DNA of 64,000 nucleotides from Emydura subglobosa (Eukaryota > Chordata > Testudines > Chelidae): the NCBI GenBank assembly GCA_007922225.1, contig ML679969.1, forward strand, positions 19,796,932 to 19,860,931. Direction: 5' to 3'. Each line of letters starts with the position of its first letter. Within the stretch, counting starts at the first letter, position 1. The translations under genes were made by a program, and so were the position numbers. Shown here piece by piece: positions 42,291-52,492 of this stretch. The notes beneath the pieces are model-generated. The model ran no database searches, was not told the origin of the DNA, and saw only the letters and a program-made list of their open reading frames with translations.

Positions 42291-43396
42291 CTAGCTCCTG
42301 GCCCGCTGGGGAGGGCAGGAGGATCCCCACACAGTAGCAGCAGGAGGTGCAGGGGGATCTGGGCCCTGCAGGAGACGGGGAGCTCCGCAGATCCCTGTAG
42401 TAAGGTGCTGGGGCCATCCCTGCAGTCTGGGCCCCAGGACAAGCTGCAAAACCGCCCTGCTGGGCAGATCAAGGCCCTGCAGGCAGAAACCCAGGGAGAA
42501 AAGGGGCAGAGCCAGGACAGGAAAGGCCAGTATAAAAGGCCAGCATAGCAGCTTAGTTAAAGGGAAGCTGCTGCTGGAGACAGATGTGGCTTCCCCCAGG
42601 CTGTGGTTTGGGCCTGATCCTGTGGTTGTGCGGAGCAAGTGCTCTACTGATCAGAGCCTTCAAGGCCTGCCCAGGCTGCCGGGCCTGAGTGACTGGGAAG
42701 AGCTACCCAAGGCCACTGAATGGGAGCAACCCCCCAAAGCCAGCCTTGACCTGGAGATGCTGCCTGATGCTGGGGACCTGCTGGAGCTGCCTGAACCCAG
42801 TATAGCAGAGGACCTGCTGGGACCTGGAAGGGCTCTCCTCTGCTAATGACCCCTGAGGAGTTTCTGGACCTGCCACCAGTTGATGACGAGGGATTCACGG
42901 GGCTGCTGCTTGCTGTCTACCCCAATGACCTGGAGGATGACACTCGTCTGCAGGTACCCTGGTACAGGGTGGGAGGAAGTAGCTCAGGGATAGCCAAACA
43001 TAGTTTGGCTGAGCCTGTGGCCGAACCAGTCAGTGTGTTGTGGCTGGATCCCTGCTGACTCAGGGGCAAACCACTTTGCCACTGATAGGGCCCTGGGCTG
43101 GGATGCAGTGGAGTCGGGTGGGCCTGCATCCCCCACCTCCCCCCTTCTCTAACCACCCCTGGCGTGCTTGGCTCCTCTGAATCCACCTGCCAGAGGATCC
43201 CAAGCTTGCCAGCCCTGCTCTGCCTGAGGGCCAGGGGCAACAGACTGCTTTGGCCAGCCCTCTCCTGGCCGGGGGCTACAGACCCACCGAATGCTAGCTT
43301 TTCCTGCCGTAGACCAAGGCGCTGTGGCCTTCCTCAGAGTCTGGGCCTGAGGAAAAGCAGCAACACCCCTGCTGGGCCAGGCCACACAGTTACAAT
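42291..43396 (+). mobile_element. LTR-like family A copy, variant 5' part
   Basis: A TATA box 'ggccagtataaaaggccagc' at about 42526-42545 is followed by 'agcttagttaaagggaagct'. A segment at 43088-43124 ('gggccctgggctgggatgca', 'gtggagtcgggtgggcc') matches 35.22 kb and, on the other strand, 17.03 kb. The 3' part repeats 'ctgctctgcctgagggccag', also found at 35.39 kb ('tccctgcctgagagccaggg'). Its 5' part, before the TATA box, differs from the other copies. It lies directly at the 5' side of the Tx1-like LINE. Confidence 0.5.
42530..42537 (+). promoter_or_regulatory. TATA box of family A repeat
   Basis: TATAAAAG in 'gccagtataaaaggccagca', matched by a weaker box in the 34.8 kb copy at the same place relative to shared text. 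Use in vivo is unknown. Confidence 0.5.
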
Positions 43397-43486
43397 GCCT
43401 TTATAGTAAGACCTGCATTTCTGAGTCTTGGCAATACAATCCCAAGTGTCTGCTGTGGTCTGACCAAGATTTGCTAAATATCTCTA

Positions 43487-44992
43487 TAGTCATAGAAATG
43501 CAGGACTGGAAGGAACTTTGAGTGGTCATCTAGTCTGAACCCCTGCACTAAGCATTATGTAAATAATCACTGACAGGTGTGTGTCTAACCTGTTCATAAA
43601 ACCTCCAGTGGTGGCGATTCCACAACTTCCCTAGGTAATTTGTTCCATGGCTTAACGATCCTGACAGTTATCAAGTTTTTCCTAATGTCTAACCTAAATT
43701 TCCCTTGCTGCAATTTAAGTCCATTACTTACTGTCCTCAGAGGTTAAAAAACAACTTATCACCCTTCTTTTATCTTGTCTTTCCTCAGTCTTCTCTTTTT
43801 CAGACTAAATAAACCCATTTTTTTCCAAACATTCCTCATAGGTTGTTTTCTAGATCTTTATTAATTTTTGCTCTCCTCTTGACTTTTTCCAGTTTTGTCC
43901 ACATCCTTCCCAAAATGCAGTGCCCAGAACTGGACACAATACTCCAGCTGATGCTTTATCAGTGCTCAGCAATGTGGAAGAAATACTTGTCATTTCTTGT
44001 TTACAGCACTCCTGCTAATACATCCTAGAATGTTTGCTTTTTGTGAAACAAAATTACATTGTTGACTCATGTTTATTTTGTAATCCACTCTAACCTCCAG
44101 ATCTTTTAGTGCTGTATTCCTTCCTAGGCAGTCATTTCCCATTTTATATGTGTGCAATTGATTATTCCTTCCTAAATGTAGTACTTTGCATTTGTCCTTA
44201 TTGAACTTTATCCTATTTATTTCAGACCATTTCTTCAGCTGGTCAACATTTTGAATTCTAATCCTTTCCTCCAAAGCACTTGCAATTTCTCCCAGCTTGG
44301 AATCATCCACAAGCTTTATAAGTGCACTCCCTCGGCCATTATCCAAATCAGTTATGAAGATATTGAATAGAACCAGACCCAAAAAAGATCTCCATGGAAT
44401 CCCCCTCAATATTCTCTGCTAGCTTGAGTGGGAATATTGATAAATATTCTCTGAATACAGTTTTCCAACCAGTTGTGCACCCACCTTATAGTAAGTTTGT
44501 CTAAGCTATATTTCTCTAGTTTGTTTATGAGAAGGCCATGAAAAGACTTACCAAAGTCCACATATATCACATCTGCTGCTTACCCCCATCCACAAGGCAC
44601 TACACTGTCAAAGAAGGATATTAGGTTGGTTTGACATGATTTGTTCTTGACAAATCCATGTTGACTATTTATCACCTTATCTTCTAAGTGCTTACAAATT
44701 GATTGCTCGATTATTTACTCCATTATCTTTCCAGGTACAGTAGTTACGCTCACTAGTCTAATTCCCTGGATTGTCCTTATTCCCCCTTTTTTATAGATAA
44801 GTACTATATTTGCCCTTTTCTGGGATCTCTCCCTTCTGCCACAAGGTCTCGAAAATAATTATTAATGACTCCGATCTCTTCAGCCAATTCCTTAAGTATT
44901 CTAGGATGTATTTAATCAGGCCCTGTGGACTTGAAGACGTCTAACCTGTTTCAGTAGTTCGTAACTTACTCTTTTGCTATTTTGGCCTCGAT
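43487..44992 (-). pseudogene. CR1 LINE, divergent subfamily, minus strand
   Basis: It opens with 'catagaaatgcaggactgga' and 'aggaactttgagtggtcatc' (3' end) and runs 1.5 kb through ORF2. Peptides on the minus strand include PWRSFLGLVLFNIFITDLDN, KLVDDSKLGE (about 44320), INRIKFNKDKCKVLHLGRNN and KDLEVRVDYKINMSQQC. The F-A-D-D box is changed to L-V-D-D. The upstream palm region (around 44560) is stop-rich. No endonuclease remains. Confidence 0.85.
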
Positions 44993-44994
44993 GA

Positions 44995-45620
44995 GAAGTT
45001 AAGTTCACTGCCTCCAAAGGGAGAGAGCACACACCAGCTGCTACTTTAGCTGAGGACTTCACCAATCAGTTTACAACACAGCACTGAGATGGTTTTTATA
45101 ATAAAATTAGTGTTTATTAACAAAAGATTTCAGTGATAAGAATAGAAGACATATAATGTGGGTGTCTGGCACAGGTGTTGGAATCTGAGATGCACATGTA
45201 GGTATCAATATTCTTCTGTGTGCAGGGAGGGAAGAAGGAAGAAATTGTGTCATGGCGAACTGTGTGTGTGTATTTGTGTGGAAACTGGTCTTCTTCCAAA
45301 TCTAGCTCTTTCAATTAGAGGTAGTTCATGAAGTCCAGAGGTGACAATATAATTTGTTTCAAGTATGACTGGGGTTTGAATGCATCCAGAAATGTGCCGG
45401 GGTGGGGAGGAAGGCTGTGGAGTTCTGCATGTTTGCATGCACCCATCAGAAGGTAAGTCAGGTGGAAGCTGACTCAGCATATTCTGAATTCCCTCATGGA
45501 TTCTGACCCAATCCTGGTTATGGATAGCTGCAAGTTTGGGCAATGAGTGTGACTAGCCAGATGAGTTATGCATTCTGCCAGTTAGCATTCAGGGGTCACA
45601 GTAACCCAGGGTTGTATTAG
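44995..45620 (-). mobile_element. LTR fragment, third family, minus strand
   Basis: 'gttcactgcctccaaaggga', 'acagcactgagatggttttt' and 'gtgtttattaacaaaagat' match 16.71-16.83 kb in order. On the minus strand a poly(A)-type AATAAA lies within 'gttaataaacac'. It sits between two minus-strand CR1 pieces, so it may have split one CR1 or filled the junction of two. Confidence 0.45.
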
Positions 45621-46024
45621 CCATTTTGGCCACAGCATCACGTTGGGAGCTTGCATTCAGTTGATTATCCACCTCGACACTCAAATCTTTTTCAGAGTCA
45701 CTGCTTCCCCTAACCCGTAAGTATGACCTTTGTTCTTAGCTATATACATTTACCCATATTAAAACATGTATTCTATGCTTGCACCCACTTTTTTTCAAGT
45801 GATCTAGATCAATCTGAATCAGTGACCTGTCCTCTTCATTATTTACCACACCCCCAATTTTTGTGTCCTCTACAAGAACTATCAGTAGTGATTTTGTTTT
45901 TTCCAGAGCACTGATAAAGATGTTTATATAAAGTAAGGCCAGGAACCAAACCCGGAGGGACCCCACTGGAAACAGATCTGCTCAGTGATTATTTCCCCAT
46001 TTTAAAGTAACATTTTTAGACCTA

Positions 46025-46143
46025 CAGACTAACAAATTTAGTTGGGCATAAGTTTATGCCCAAATAAATGTTAGTCTTCAAGATGCCACAGGACTCTCGC
46101 TGTTTTGCTAAAAACAGACTAACATGGCTACCCCTCTGGAACT
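46025..46143 (+). mobile_element. Penelope-like foldback with 14-bp target duplication
   Basis: The insert is flanked by perfect 14-bp copies of 'catttttagaccta' at 46011-46024 and 46144-46157. The left 28 bases ('cagactaacaaatttagttg', 'ggcataag') are the imperfect reverse complement of the next 26 ('ttatgcccaaataaatgtta', 'gtct'), forming a hairpin. The right end 'acagactaacatggctaccc' and 'ctctgga' is the same 3' terminus as at 24.31 kb. It is a very short, 5'-inverted insertion product; the hammerhead-like core is absent. Confidence 0.7.
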
Positions 46144-46167
46144 CATTTTTAGACCTATCATCTATCT

Positions 46168-46196
46168 TTTAATCTATTTATTTATTTATTTAATGT
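46168..46196 (+). repeat. (TTTA)n microsatellite
   Basis: 'atctatttatttatttattt' followed by 'aatg', inside the old CR1. Confidence 0.75.
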
Positions 46197-47030
46197 TGCA
46201 CATGTTAATATTATATCATTCTAGTTTTTTTAATCAATGTTGTGTGGTACCAAGTCAAATGACTTACAGAAGTCTAAGAATATTGTGCCAACACTATTGC
46301 CTTTATCAGTCAAACTTGTAATTTCATAAAAAAAGAGATCCTGTCAGGTTAACCGATTTTTCCATAAACCCATGCTGATTTTGTATCAATTACATTGCCT
46401 TCCTTTAGTTCTTTATTAATCAAGTCTTGTATCAGCCATTTCTTTATCTTGCCTGGGATTGATGTTAGGCTGACAACCTTATAATTACCCAGGTCATTCC
46501 ATTTACTCTTTTAAAAATGTAGTACAACATTAGCTTTCTTGCAGTCTTCTGTAAAGTTTCTAGTGCTCCATGACTTACTGAAAATCAACATTATTGGTCC
46601 AGCAACTTCCTCAGACAGCTCTTTTAAAATTCTTGGATTCAAATTAACTGGACCTGCTTATTTTAAGATATCTAACTTTAGTAGCTGCTGTTTAATATCC
46701 TGTACAGATAGTAGTAATCACAATATGATGAAACTTCATCTGTCTTTTCCCCAAATACAGAACAGAAATATTTATTCAACACTGCTTTTTCTGTACTATA
46801 ATGGATAATTCTACCAGTTCCACCTAGTATTGGACCAATACTATTGTCAGGATTCTTTTTGTTCCTAATATATTTTTTAAAAATAATATATAATATAAAT
46901 ATATCTTATATTTTTTTTAAAAATTCCTTCTCATTGTCCTCAACTCTGCTGGCCATAAATTTCTCCTTGTATTCCCTGTTTTCCCTTATCAATTTTCTAC
47001 AATTCCTAACTTATGATTTATATTAATTGC

Positions 47031-47378
47031 AGGGGGGATTTGATAGCAGCCTTTAACAATCTGAAAAGGGGTTCCAGAGAGGATGGAGCTAGGTTGTTCT
47101 CAATGGCTGTAGATGACAGAACAAGGAACAATGGTATCAAGTTGAAGTGGAGGAGGTCTAGGCTGGATATTAAGAAAAAGATTTTCACTAGGAGGGTGGT
47201 GAAGCACTGGAATGGATTACCTAGGGAGGTGGTGGAATCTCCATCTTTAGAGGTTTTTAAGCTGCAGCTTGACAAAGCCCTGGCTGGGATGATTTAGCTG
47301 AGGTTAGGCCTGCACTGAGCAGGGAGTTGGACTAGATGACCTCCTGAGGTCCCTTCTAACTCTAATATTCTATGATAC
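47031..47378 (+). pseudogene. CR1 LINE 3' portion, young, plus strand
   Basis: Plus-strand frame from the junction to 47297 reads [59 protein letters not shown] and [12 protein letters not shown], the C-terminal end of CR1 ORF2 with its natural stop. The 3' UTR 'gggagttggactagatgacc' and 'tcctgaggtcccttctaact' and the tail 'attctatgata' follow. It is open over its full length but lacks all RT motifs through 5' truncation. It sits at the edge of the older minus-strand CR1. Confidence 0.92.
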
Positions 47379-47689
47379 AGTATATATAATGATCCCCAAT
47401 TTATTATTCACATTTTTCTGAATAAATTCATCCTTCCAGCTGATCTGGCTCATTGTTTTCAGCTTTGCAAAATTGGCCCCATTAAAGCATAGAGATATTA
47501 CTGGTCTGGACATTATTCTCTATTTCCCTCTTGGAATTTGAAGTTAAACTTCAGGAAAGGGGCCTAATAAAGCTAGCATATCGTTTTCGTTAATCATTTT
47601 CTCACCTCTATCCCAGCCCTTCTCTTCTTCAGTACCCTTTGCTGTCTTACAGAGAGGGTCCTAAGGCCTGGGATTTTGTTGTCATAGAG

Positions 47690-47944
47690 CAGTGTTTCTC
47701 AATTGGGGTTCTGTGGGAACACTGTTGGGGTTCCGAGAGCAGATGTTCTCGGCGCCGCCAAGAAAGGGAAGATGTCTCGGATTTTCCGGCGGAGGGTATC
47801 CAGTGTAAGTGTAATTTAAGTGAGAAATGCTGACCTTTGCTTATTTTGACATTTGAAGACTGCTAAGAGTTTGGGGGGGGATTCCCCGCAATTATTTATG
47901 GAGTTCAAAAGGGTTCCGAGGCCAAATTTAATTGAGAAACACTG
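47690..47944. mobile_element. hAT MITE with perfect TIRs and TSD
   Basis: A complete non-autonomous DNA transposon of 255 bases. The ends 'cagtgtttctcaatt' (47690-47704) and 'aattgagaaacactg' (47930-47944) are exact 15-bp inverted repeats. They are flanked by 8-bp duplications 'tcatagag' at 47682-47689 and 47945-47952. An 8-bp target duplication and CAGTG ends are typical of the hAT superfamily. The interior has 'ggggttctgtgggaacactg' and 'gggttccgaggccaaa' and no coding frame, so it would need a transposase from elsewhere. Confidence 0.92.
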
Positions 47945-47952
47945 TCATAGAG

Positions 47953-49175
47953 GGATGGGGAGAGAGCTCTGAAAAGCTCACAAGGTTTGTCTCCTTTCTT
48001 GAATTTTTCAGGCACTCTCCAGAAACCTGACAGCCTCAGTGTCTTAGAGCTGCAGCAGCGTTCTAAAGCTTTACACTGCTGAGAGCCATATTACATATGT
48101 GAAGGAATTATTCAGTGCTAAGGAGAACAAGTCTTCTGGGCAGGGCCAAGTACCTGATCAGGAGAAGCCCCAATATTTTCTTGTTGACATGTGTGGGGAG
48201 ACAAAAAGGCACAAGCCCCTGATCTCAGCTTCTTCACGGCACTTCTTGTGTGACCATTTAGAGTTAAGTCCCACTGGAAATTGTCTCCCTGAGGAGTTTG
48301 AAATCCCTGAATCAGTACATCACATTCAGCTACTAGAAAGTCTTTCTGAAGTGTATATGGATTGTCATTTTTTTAAACACATACTTTCTCTCATTGCTTT
48401 CTTCTGGCATTGAAGTATCTAGAAGACCAAAGGCAGGACCACAGAAGGCTGTTAAAAATTCATCACAAATTAACGTCAGGGCAAGGTTTGTGAGCTAATA
48501 GAGTATAAAGACCATTGAAATCAGCATGTACGCATGCATGCTCAAAGCACTGACATTCGTAGATAGAACTACACTGCTAAACTAAGCCCACGAGGCTTGA
48601 TTAACAGGAAATTTTTCAGAATGCCAATTAGAGCAAAGTTTACTGAACAAATTGTTTGCAGTTGTACCCTAGAACCATCATGAATTTTAATTCTGCATTG
48701 ATTTATGTGACTGAAACAATAATTAAAGTTGCATGAATGTTATCCATTTAGAAGGTTCTCACTGCTGTGCTGTAATACAGGAGAAGACAGCTGAGGGAGG
48801 AGGTGGATAAGTTCACTTTAAGTGGGTCTACCTTTCTCGATGCCAGCCTAAGGGGGAATAAGAAAGCAGACAACTTCTTTCCCCCTAAAAGACACACAAT
48901 CGTGCAGTTTTATATGTAGCTCCCCTGGCCTTATTGTGCAGTAACTGATGTCCACTTTTAATGTAGCAAAAAATAAAAGCCGGTGGGACATGTTCCACAC
49001 AACTGTTAACTCAACACTAAGGCAAAGAGGAAATAAGTTATGGGCAAAAGCTACCTTAACAAAAGGTTTTGGTCAGGATTAATTGATGAAAGCTGCTGCA
49101 CTATGTCCAGGCTGCTGCACTAGAGAGCTGTGCAACTCTAGCTCCCGACCCCAGCATTCTAGTCTGGGTAGCTCT
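47953..49175. other. Low-copy DNA, partly AT-rich
   Basis: No gene or repeat is recognised. A 104-codon plus-strand frame (48099-48413) has no domain. The 48610-48745 part ('tgaattttaattctgcattg', 'aataattaaagttgcatgaa') is AT-rich with homeodomain-like words and could be conserved. Confidence 0.3.
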
Positions 49176-49177
49176 CT

Positions 49178-49405
49178 GGGGCCAGGTTAAACTACAGAGT
49201 TTTGCTGGCTCATCCATGGGTATAGGTGTGATCTCTGATGGGCATAGCTGTATCAGCCGATGTCCTGATAGTGGAGACATAGCTATACCAGCAAAGTTGT
49301 GCTTTTACCAGTTTCACTTATGGGTGGTAGTTTTGCTATATTGGTACAAACCCTACTTATGTTGGTATACTGTATCCACACCAGGTGCTCTTTGCTGGTA
49401 TAGTG
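49178..49405. mobile_element. hAT-type MITE fragment
   Basis: 'ttaaactacagagttttgct' at the left and 'ctttgctggtatagtgaggc' at the right, with internal 'agctataccagcaaagttgt', 'gctatattggtacaaaccct' and 'catagctgtatcagccgatg', resemble the reptile MITE family with TATACC/GGTATA words. Part of the same family is at 54.63-54.84 kb. No target duplication was found. Confidence 0.45.
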
Positions 49406-49520
49406 AGGCTGACCATATGTCCCATTTTGGCCAGGACAGTTCCCTTTTGCAGTTCTGTCCTGACTGTCCCTACTTTGCCAAAAGTGGGCATTTGTTCCTG
49501 ACTTTTGCAGGCAGCGCTGC
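49406..49520 (+). repeat. CTGACCATATGTCCC-type repeat end
   Basis: 'gctgaccatatgtcccattt' followed by 'gtgggcatttgttcctgact' is the end of a common reptile DNA repeat. The matching opposite end, 'gggaaatatgatcaccctag', is at 54612-54632. Confidence 0.45.
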
Positions 49521-51305
49521 CTCTGATCTTCTCCAGTGCTGCCTTCAGAGCTATCTCACCAGCAGCAGCCCCCGCTCTTTGGATGCAAGGAAGAGGAGAG
49601 AGGGGCCCAGGCTCTGCTGATACAATCCGCTGAACTGGGACTCCTGCTAATCGAGAAAGAGAGGAAAGACAGCTTGGCGAAAATGCTGGGGCTGGGTAGG
49701 AACATGACTCTGTACCAACGACTTCTCCTCAGCCCATCTTTGCTCCCCGTGTCTGAGTCCCAGAGCTGCTGCCCTCACTGGCACACACAGGCTCTTGCTC
49801 CTATTAGCAGGAGATGATCATAGGCGGCTGGTGAAGCTACCCCTATGGAAGGCTAACTCTCCGTCCCACTGATTCCAGGCCCCTCTCCAATCCCCCCCCA
49901 AGCTCACCACTGTGCACTGTGAATCCCGGGCTGGCAGAATGAGTCCCTCATCTCGCTACCTCCCAGGCCACCGTGAGCTGCTGTACGCCAGTCTGGAGGT
50001 GACTGGCTACCACGGGACGGGAGCCAGCTGCCTTAAGATGTCTCAGCCTATTCCTCCCTTCCTGGCTGAGAAGGGGGCAGTGGGGAGTTACCAAATAGCC
50101 CTGAACATTGGTTGTGGACAGGGCTGCATTAAACAGACCCCTGTGGGGAGAAACACAGGCAGGTTGGCCAGGAGGAAGGAACGGTGCAGACAACCGCAGA
50201 AGAAGAGGAGAGGTGGGGGAAAAAGAAGGCTTCGTATCACAGCAGAAGAACCTGGCTGGACAAACTCCCTCCCCAGCCAATGCCAAATGCTCACACATTG
50301 GCCTGGCAGCCGGTCCAGGGCAGCAGTCTGTGCGAGCCCTCCCCTCCCCCATATCACATGCTCATTCTGCCCCCAGTACTAGCAAACCTTAGGCACCCTC
50401 CCGACACTGAGCGTGCCCCAAAACCCTGTCAAGCCTAGCCAGCCTCCCCAGTACTTCTATCCTCCCCCTAAAAACCTTGCCCTTTCCAACATACCCCCAA
50501 ATAGCTGCCCTCACCTGCACTCTGACCACTGTACAGTTCCCCAAAGACCTGTCACCCAGTGCTACCCCAGCTGTGTGTGTCCCCAAATGCTGCTCCACCC
50601 AAGAAACCACCACACCATACTAGCCTGAAAGACGATAGCTAATGCCAGGTTACACCAGGCAGGCTCAAAAAACACCTCTTTTCTTTCATGCCCCCTTGCC
50701 ACATGTGCAGCACCCCCTCCCTGCTTAGCCCCCTTCTCTCCACACACACCCTTCCCCCAAGGGCCCCACTATTCTCCCATGCCGAGCTGAGAGCCCCCCC
50801 CCCCACTTGCACAAGTAAAAAAATCTTGGGGGAGCATTTGCTGCCCCCAGGTGCCCCTAATTGCTGCCAGCCTGCTGCTTACCTTGTGGGAAAGCTCTGA
50901 AGGGCTCTGGGCCAGGTAGAGAGGATCCATTCCTCCCAGCCATTTCTTGCTCAGCTACCCGGCCCTGCATAACTGGCACTGGCCCAGAGGACTGGACAGC
51001 ATAGTGATGCCTGCCCCTGCCACACACTGAGTGATCCAATTCCAGGGCTCCAGGCCCTGCCATGGCTTGGAAGGGAGGCAAGGAAATGGCCCACCCTCTG
51101 CACAGAGCAGAAGGCTGGCCTGGTGGCATCTTGTCTTATCTAGCTCTCTCACCTCCCACTTTGAAAAGTGATGATGGGAGTGGGCCTTGTTGGCCTCCCC
51201 TCCCCCCCACTCACACACACCTGTTCTGGCAATTTGCAACAGCATCAGCAGGAGGAGTTGTCCCATAAAATCCCAATCTCTTGTGATCCAGGAGGAGTGC
51301 ATATG
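49521..51305. other. GC-rich, C-tract DNA without recognised gene
   Basis: 1.8 kb of pyrimidine-rich sequence with long C runs (50790-50805) and overlapping 90-156-codon frames on both strands, none with a domain. The frames follow base composition and are rejected as genes. The block might be the interior of the repeat that ends at 49406, or unique DNA. Confidence 0.3.
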
Positions 51306-51655
51306 AATGAAAGGTTAATTGTGAAAACACTTAGCACTTCTAAAGCATTTTCCATCTGATGATTTCAAAAGCATTTAACCAAAAACAATGAATTAAGCTA
51401 CACAATACTCCTCTGAGGCAAGCAAATATTATCTCTGTTTGTTGGATAGAGAAACTGAAGCACAGACTGATTAACTCCCTTATATCCACTGCCTTTTTAG
51501 ATCAATGGAAAGACTCCCCTTGAGATCAAGCCTTAAATGACTGGTGGTCCAATGTCACATTGCAAGTTTATGACAGGGGGCCATTATAAAACCCCAAAAC
51601 TTCACATTTCTAGCTCTGCTTTCAACACAAAGCCATGCTGCTTCTTCCTTTAAAT
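51306..51655 (+). repeat. L2/MIR-like repeat, plus strand
   Basis: 'gagaaactgaagcacagact' with preceding 'tattatctctgtttgttgga' matches the 'cattttacagatggggaaac tgaggcaca' core of MIR/L2-like repeats. 'aatgtcacattgcaagttta' further on matches 'aaggtcacacagcaagtctg'. Old and diverged. Confidence 0.55.
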
Positions 51656-52492
51656 CTTACTTTCCATTTCCCTTGTCTGGAAAACTAATGAGTGTCTTTG
51701 AAGGGACTCCTAACAGATTACTGAACAGGCTAGGGGGAGGAGGGGGGAAGAGGCACGTGGCAGGGAGGGGAGGAACTGGTCTGGCAAGCAGGAGAATGGA
51801 TTCAGATTAGGGGCGGGCAGGCTGAGAGCATATTTAGTCTGTAGCACTGCCCAAGCCCAGCCAGGTAGGCAGCAACAGGCAGAGAGGAAAGTGAAATTGA
51901 AACTGAGACTGGAAAAGAGAAGTTAGACCACTGGACGCAGTCTTATGCTGCCTGCATGCCTGGCATGCTGAGCTTAATGTGCTCCATGCCCGCAAGTTCC
52001 CGGGTGGCTAAGGAGAACCTGCATGGAGCATAAAAACTTCCTGGCAGGGAAAGAAGAAGGGCCACCACGGCCCTTCAGGAGAGGCTCAGCCTTTAATACC
52101 AACCGCCCATGTCACATGCTCATGTGTACTGTTGAAATAATAATTAACAATGCCAAGATTAATGTATTATCCTCCTGATGCCAGTGTTGCCCTGCTGCTG
52201 AGCGAGAGATGGCCTGGATCTTATAGGTCGGCTTCCTGGTGAAGGAGAAATCAGTGAACAGAGTTTAAATTAAATCTAAATGTGATTTGCTTTATTTACA
52301 CAAATACACCAGCCCTGGAACAGAGGCAAATAGCACACAGGCAACCCCATCCTCCAGAAATCTCAGCACATATCAATGCCTGGTTCACAGGAAGCTATTT
52401 TGTGCCAAGAATTGCCTCCATATAAGGAGAACTCTGCTATCTGCCACAGCTTCTCTCCCAGGACAACTGTATTGCTGAACTCACAGTGACAC
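51656..52492. other. Low-copy DNA with promoter-like words
   Basis: No repeat match or supported gene. Purine-rich at 51730-51800, then an interferon-response-like motif at 51887-51902, then 'gcatggagcataaaaacttc' near 52022. A 63-codon frame at 52287-52478 has no domain. It might hold a regulatory element. Confidence 0.3.
51887..51904 (+). promoter_or_regulatory. ISRE/IRF-like tandem GAAA motif
   Basis: 'gaaagtgaaattgaaactga' (51887-51906) has three GAAA cores spaced by exactly 6 bases, the pattern of interferon-stimulated response elements bound by IRF proteins. Chance occurrence in 64 kb is possible, and no gene is adjacent in the window. Confidence 0.4.

Larger units (their letters stand above)
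45625..47030 (-). pseudogene. CR1 LINE, old, minus strand, interrupted
   Basis: RT-region text of an old CR1: the complement of 45690-45960 covers the segment around the FADD box ('aagtgatctagatcaatctg', 'aatttttgtgtcctctacaa'), and 46220-46560 covers the palm segment ('ccatgctgattttgtatcaa', 'gattgatgttaggctgacaa'). It continues to about 47030 in very AT-rich DNA. The Penelope-like foldback at 46025-46143 interrupts it, with the same CR1 text on both sides. No open frame survives. Confidence 0.7.

Noticed and set aside
36138..43396. CpG island and hidden host promoter
   Set aside because: The GC-rich block is explained by the Tx1-like LINE and family A repeats. No host exon or first-exon pattern was seen.
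49912..50382. 156-codon plus-strand and overlapping 134-codon minus-strand frames
   Set aside because: Both strands are open over the same C-rich DNA, which points to composition and not coding.
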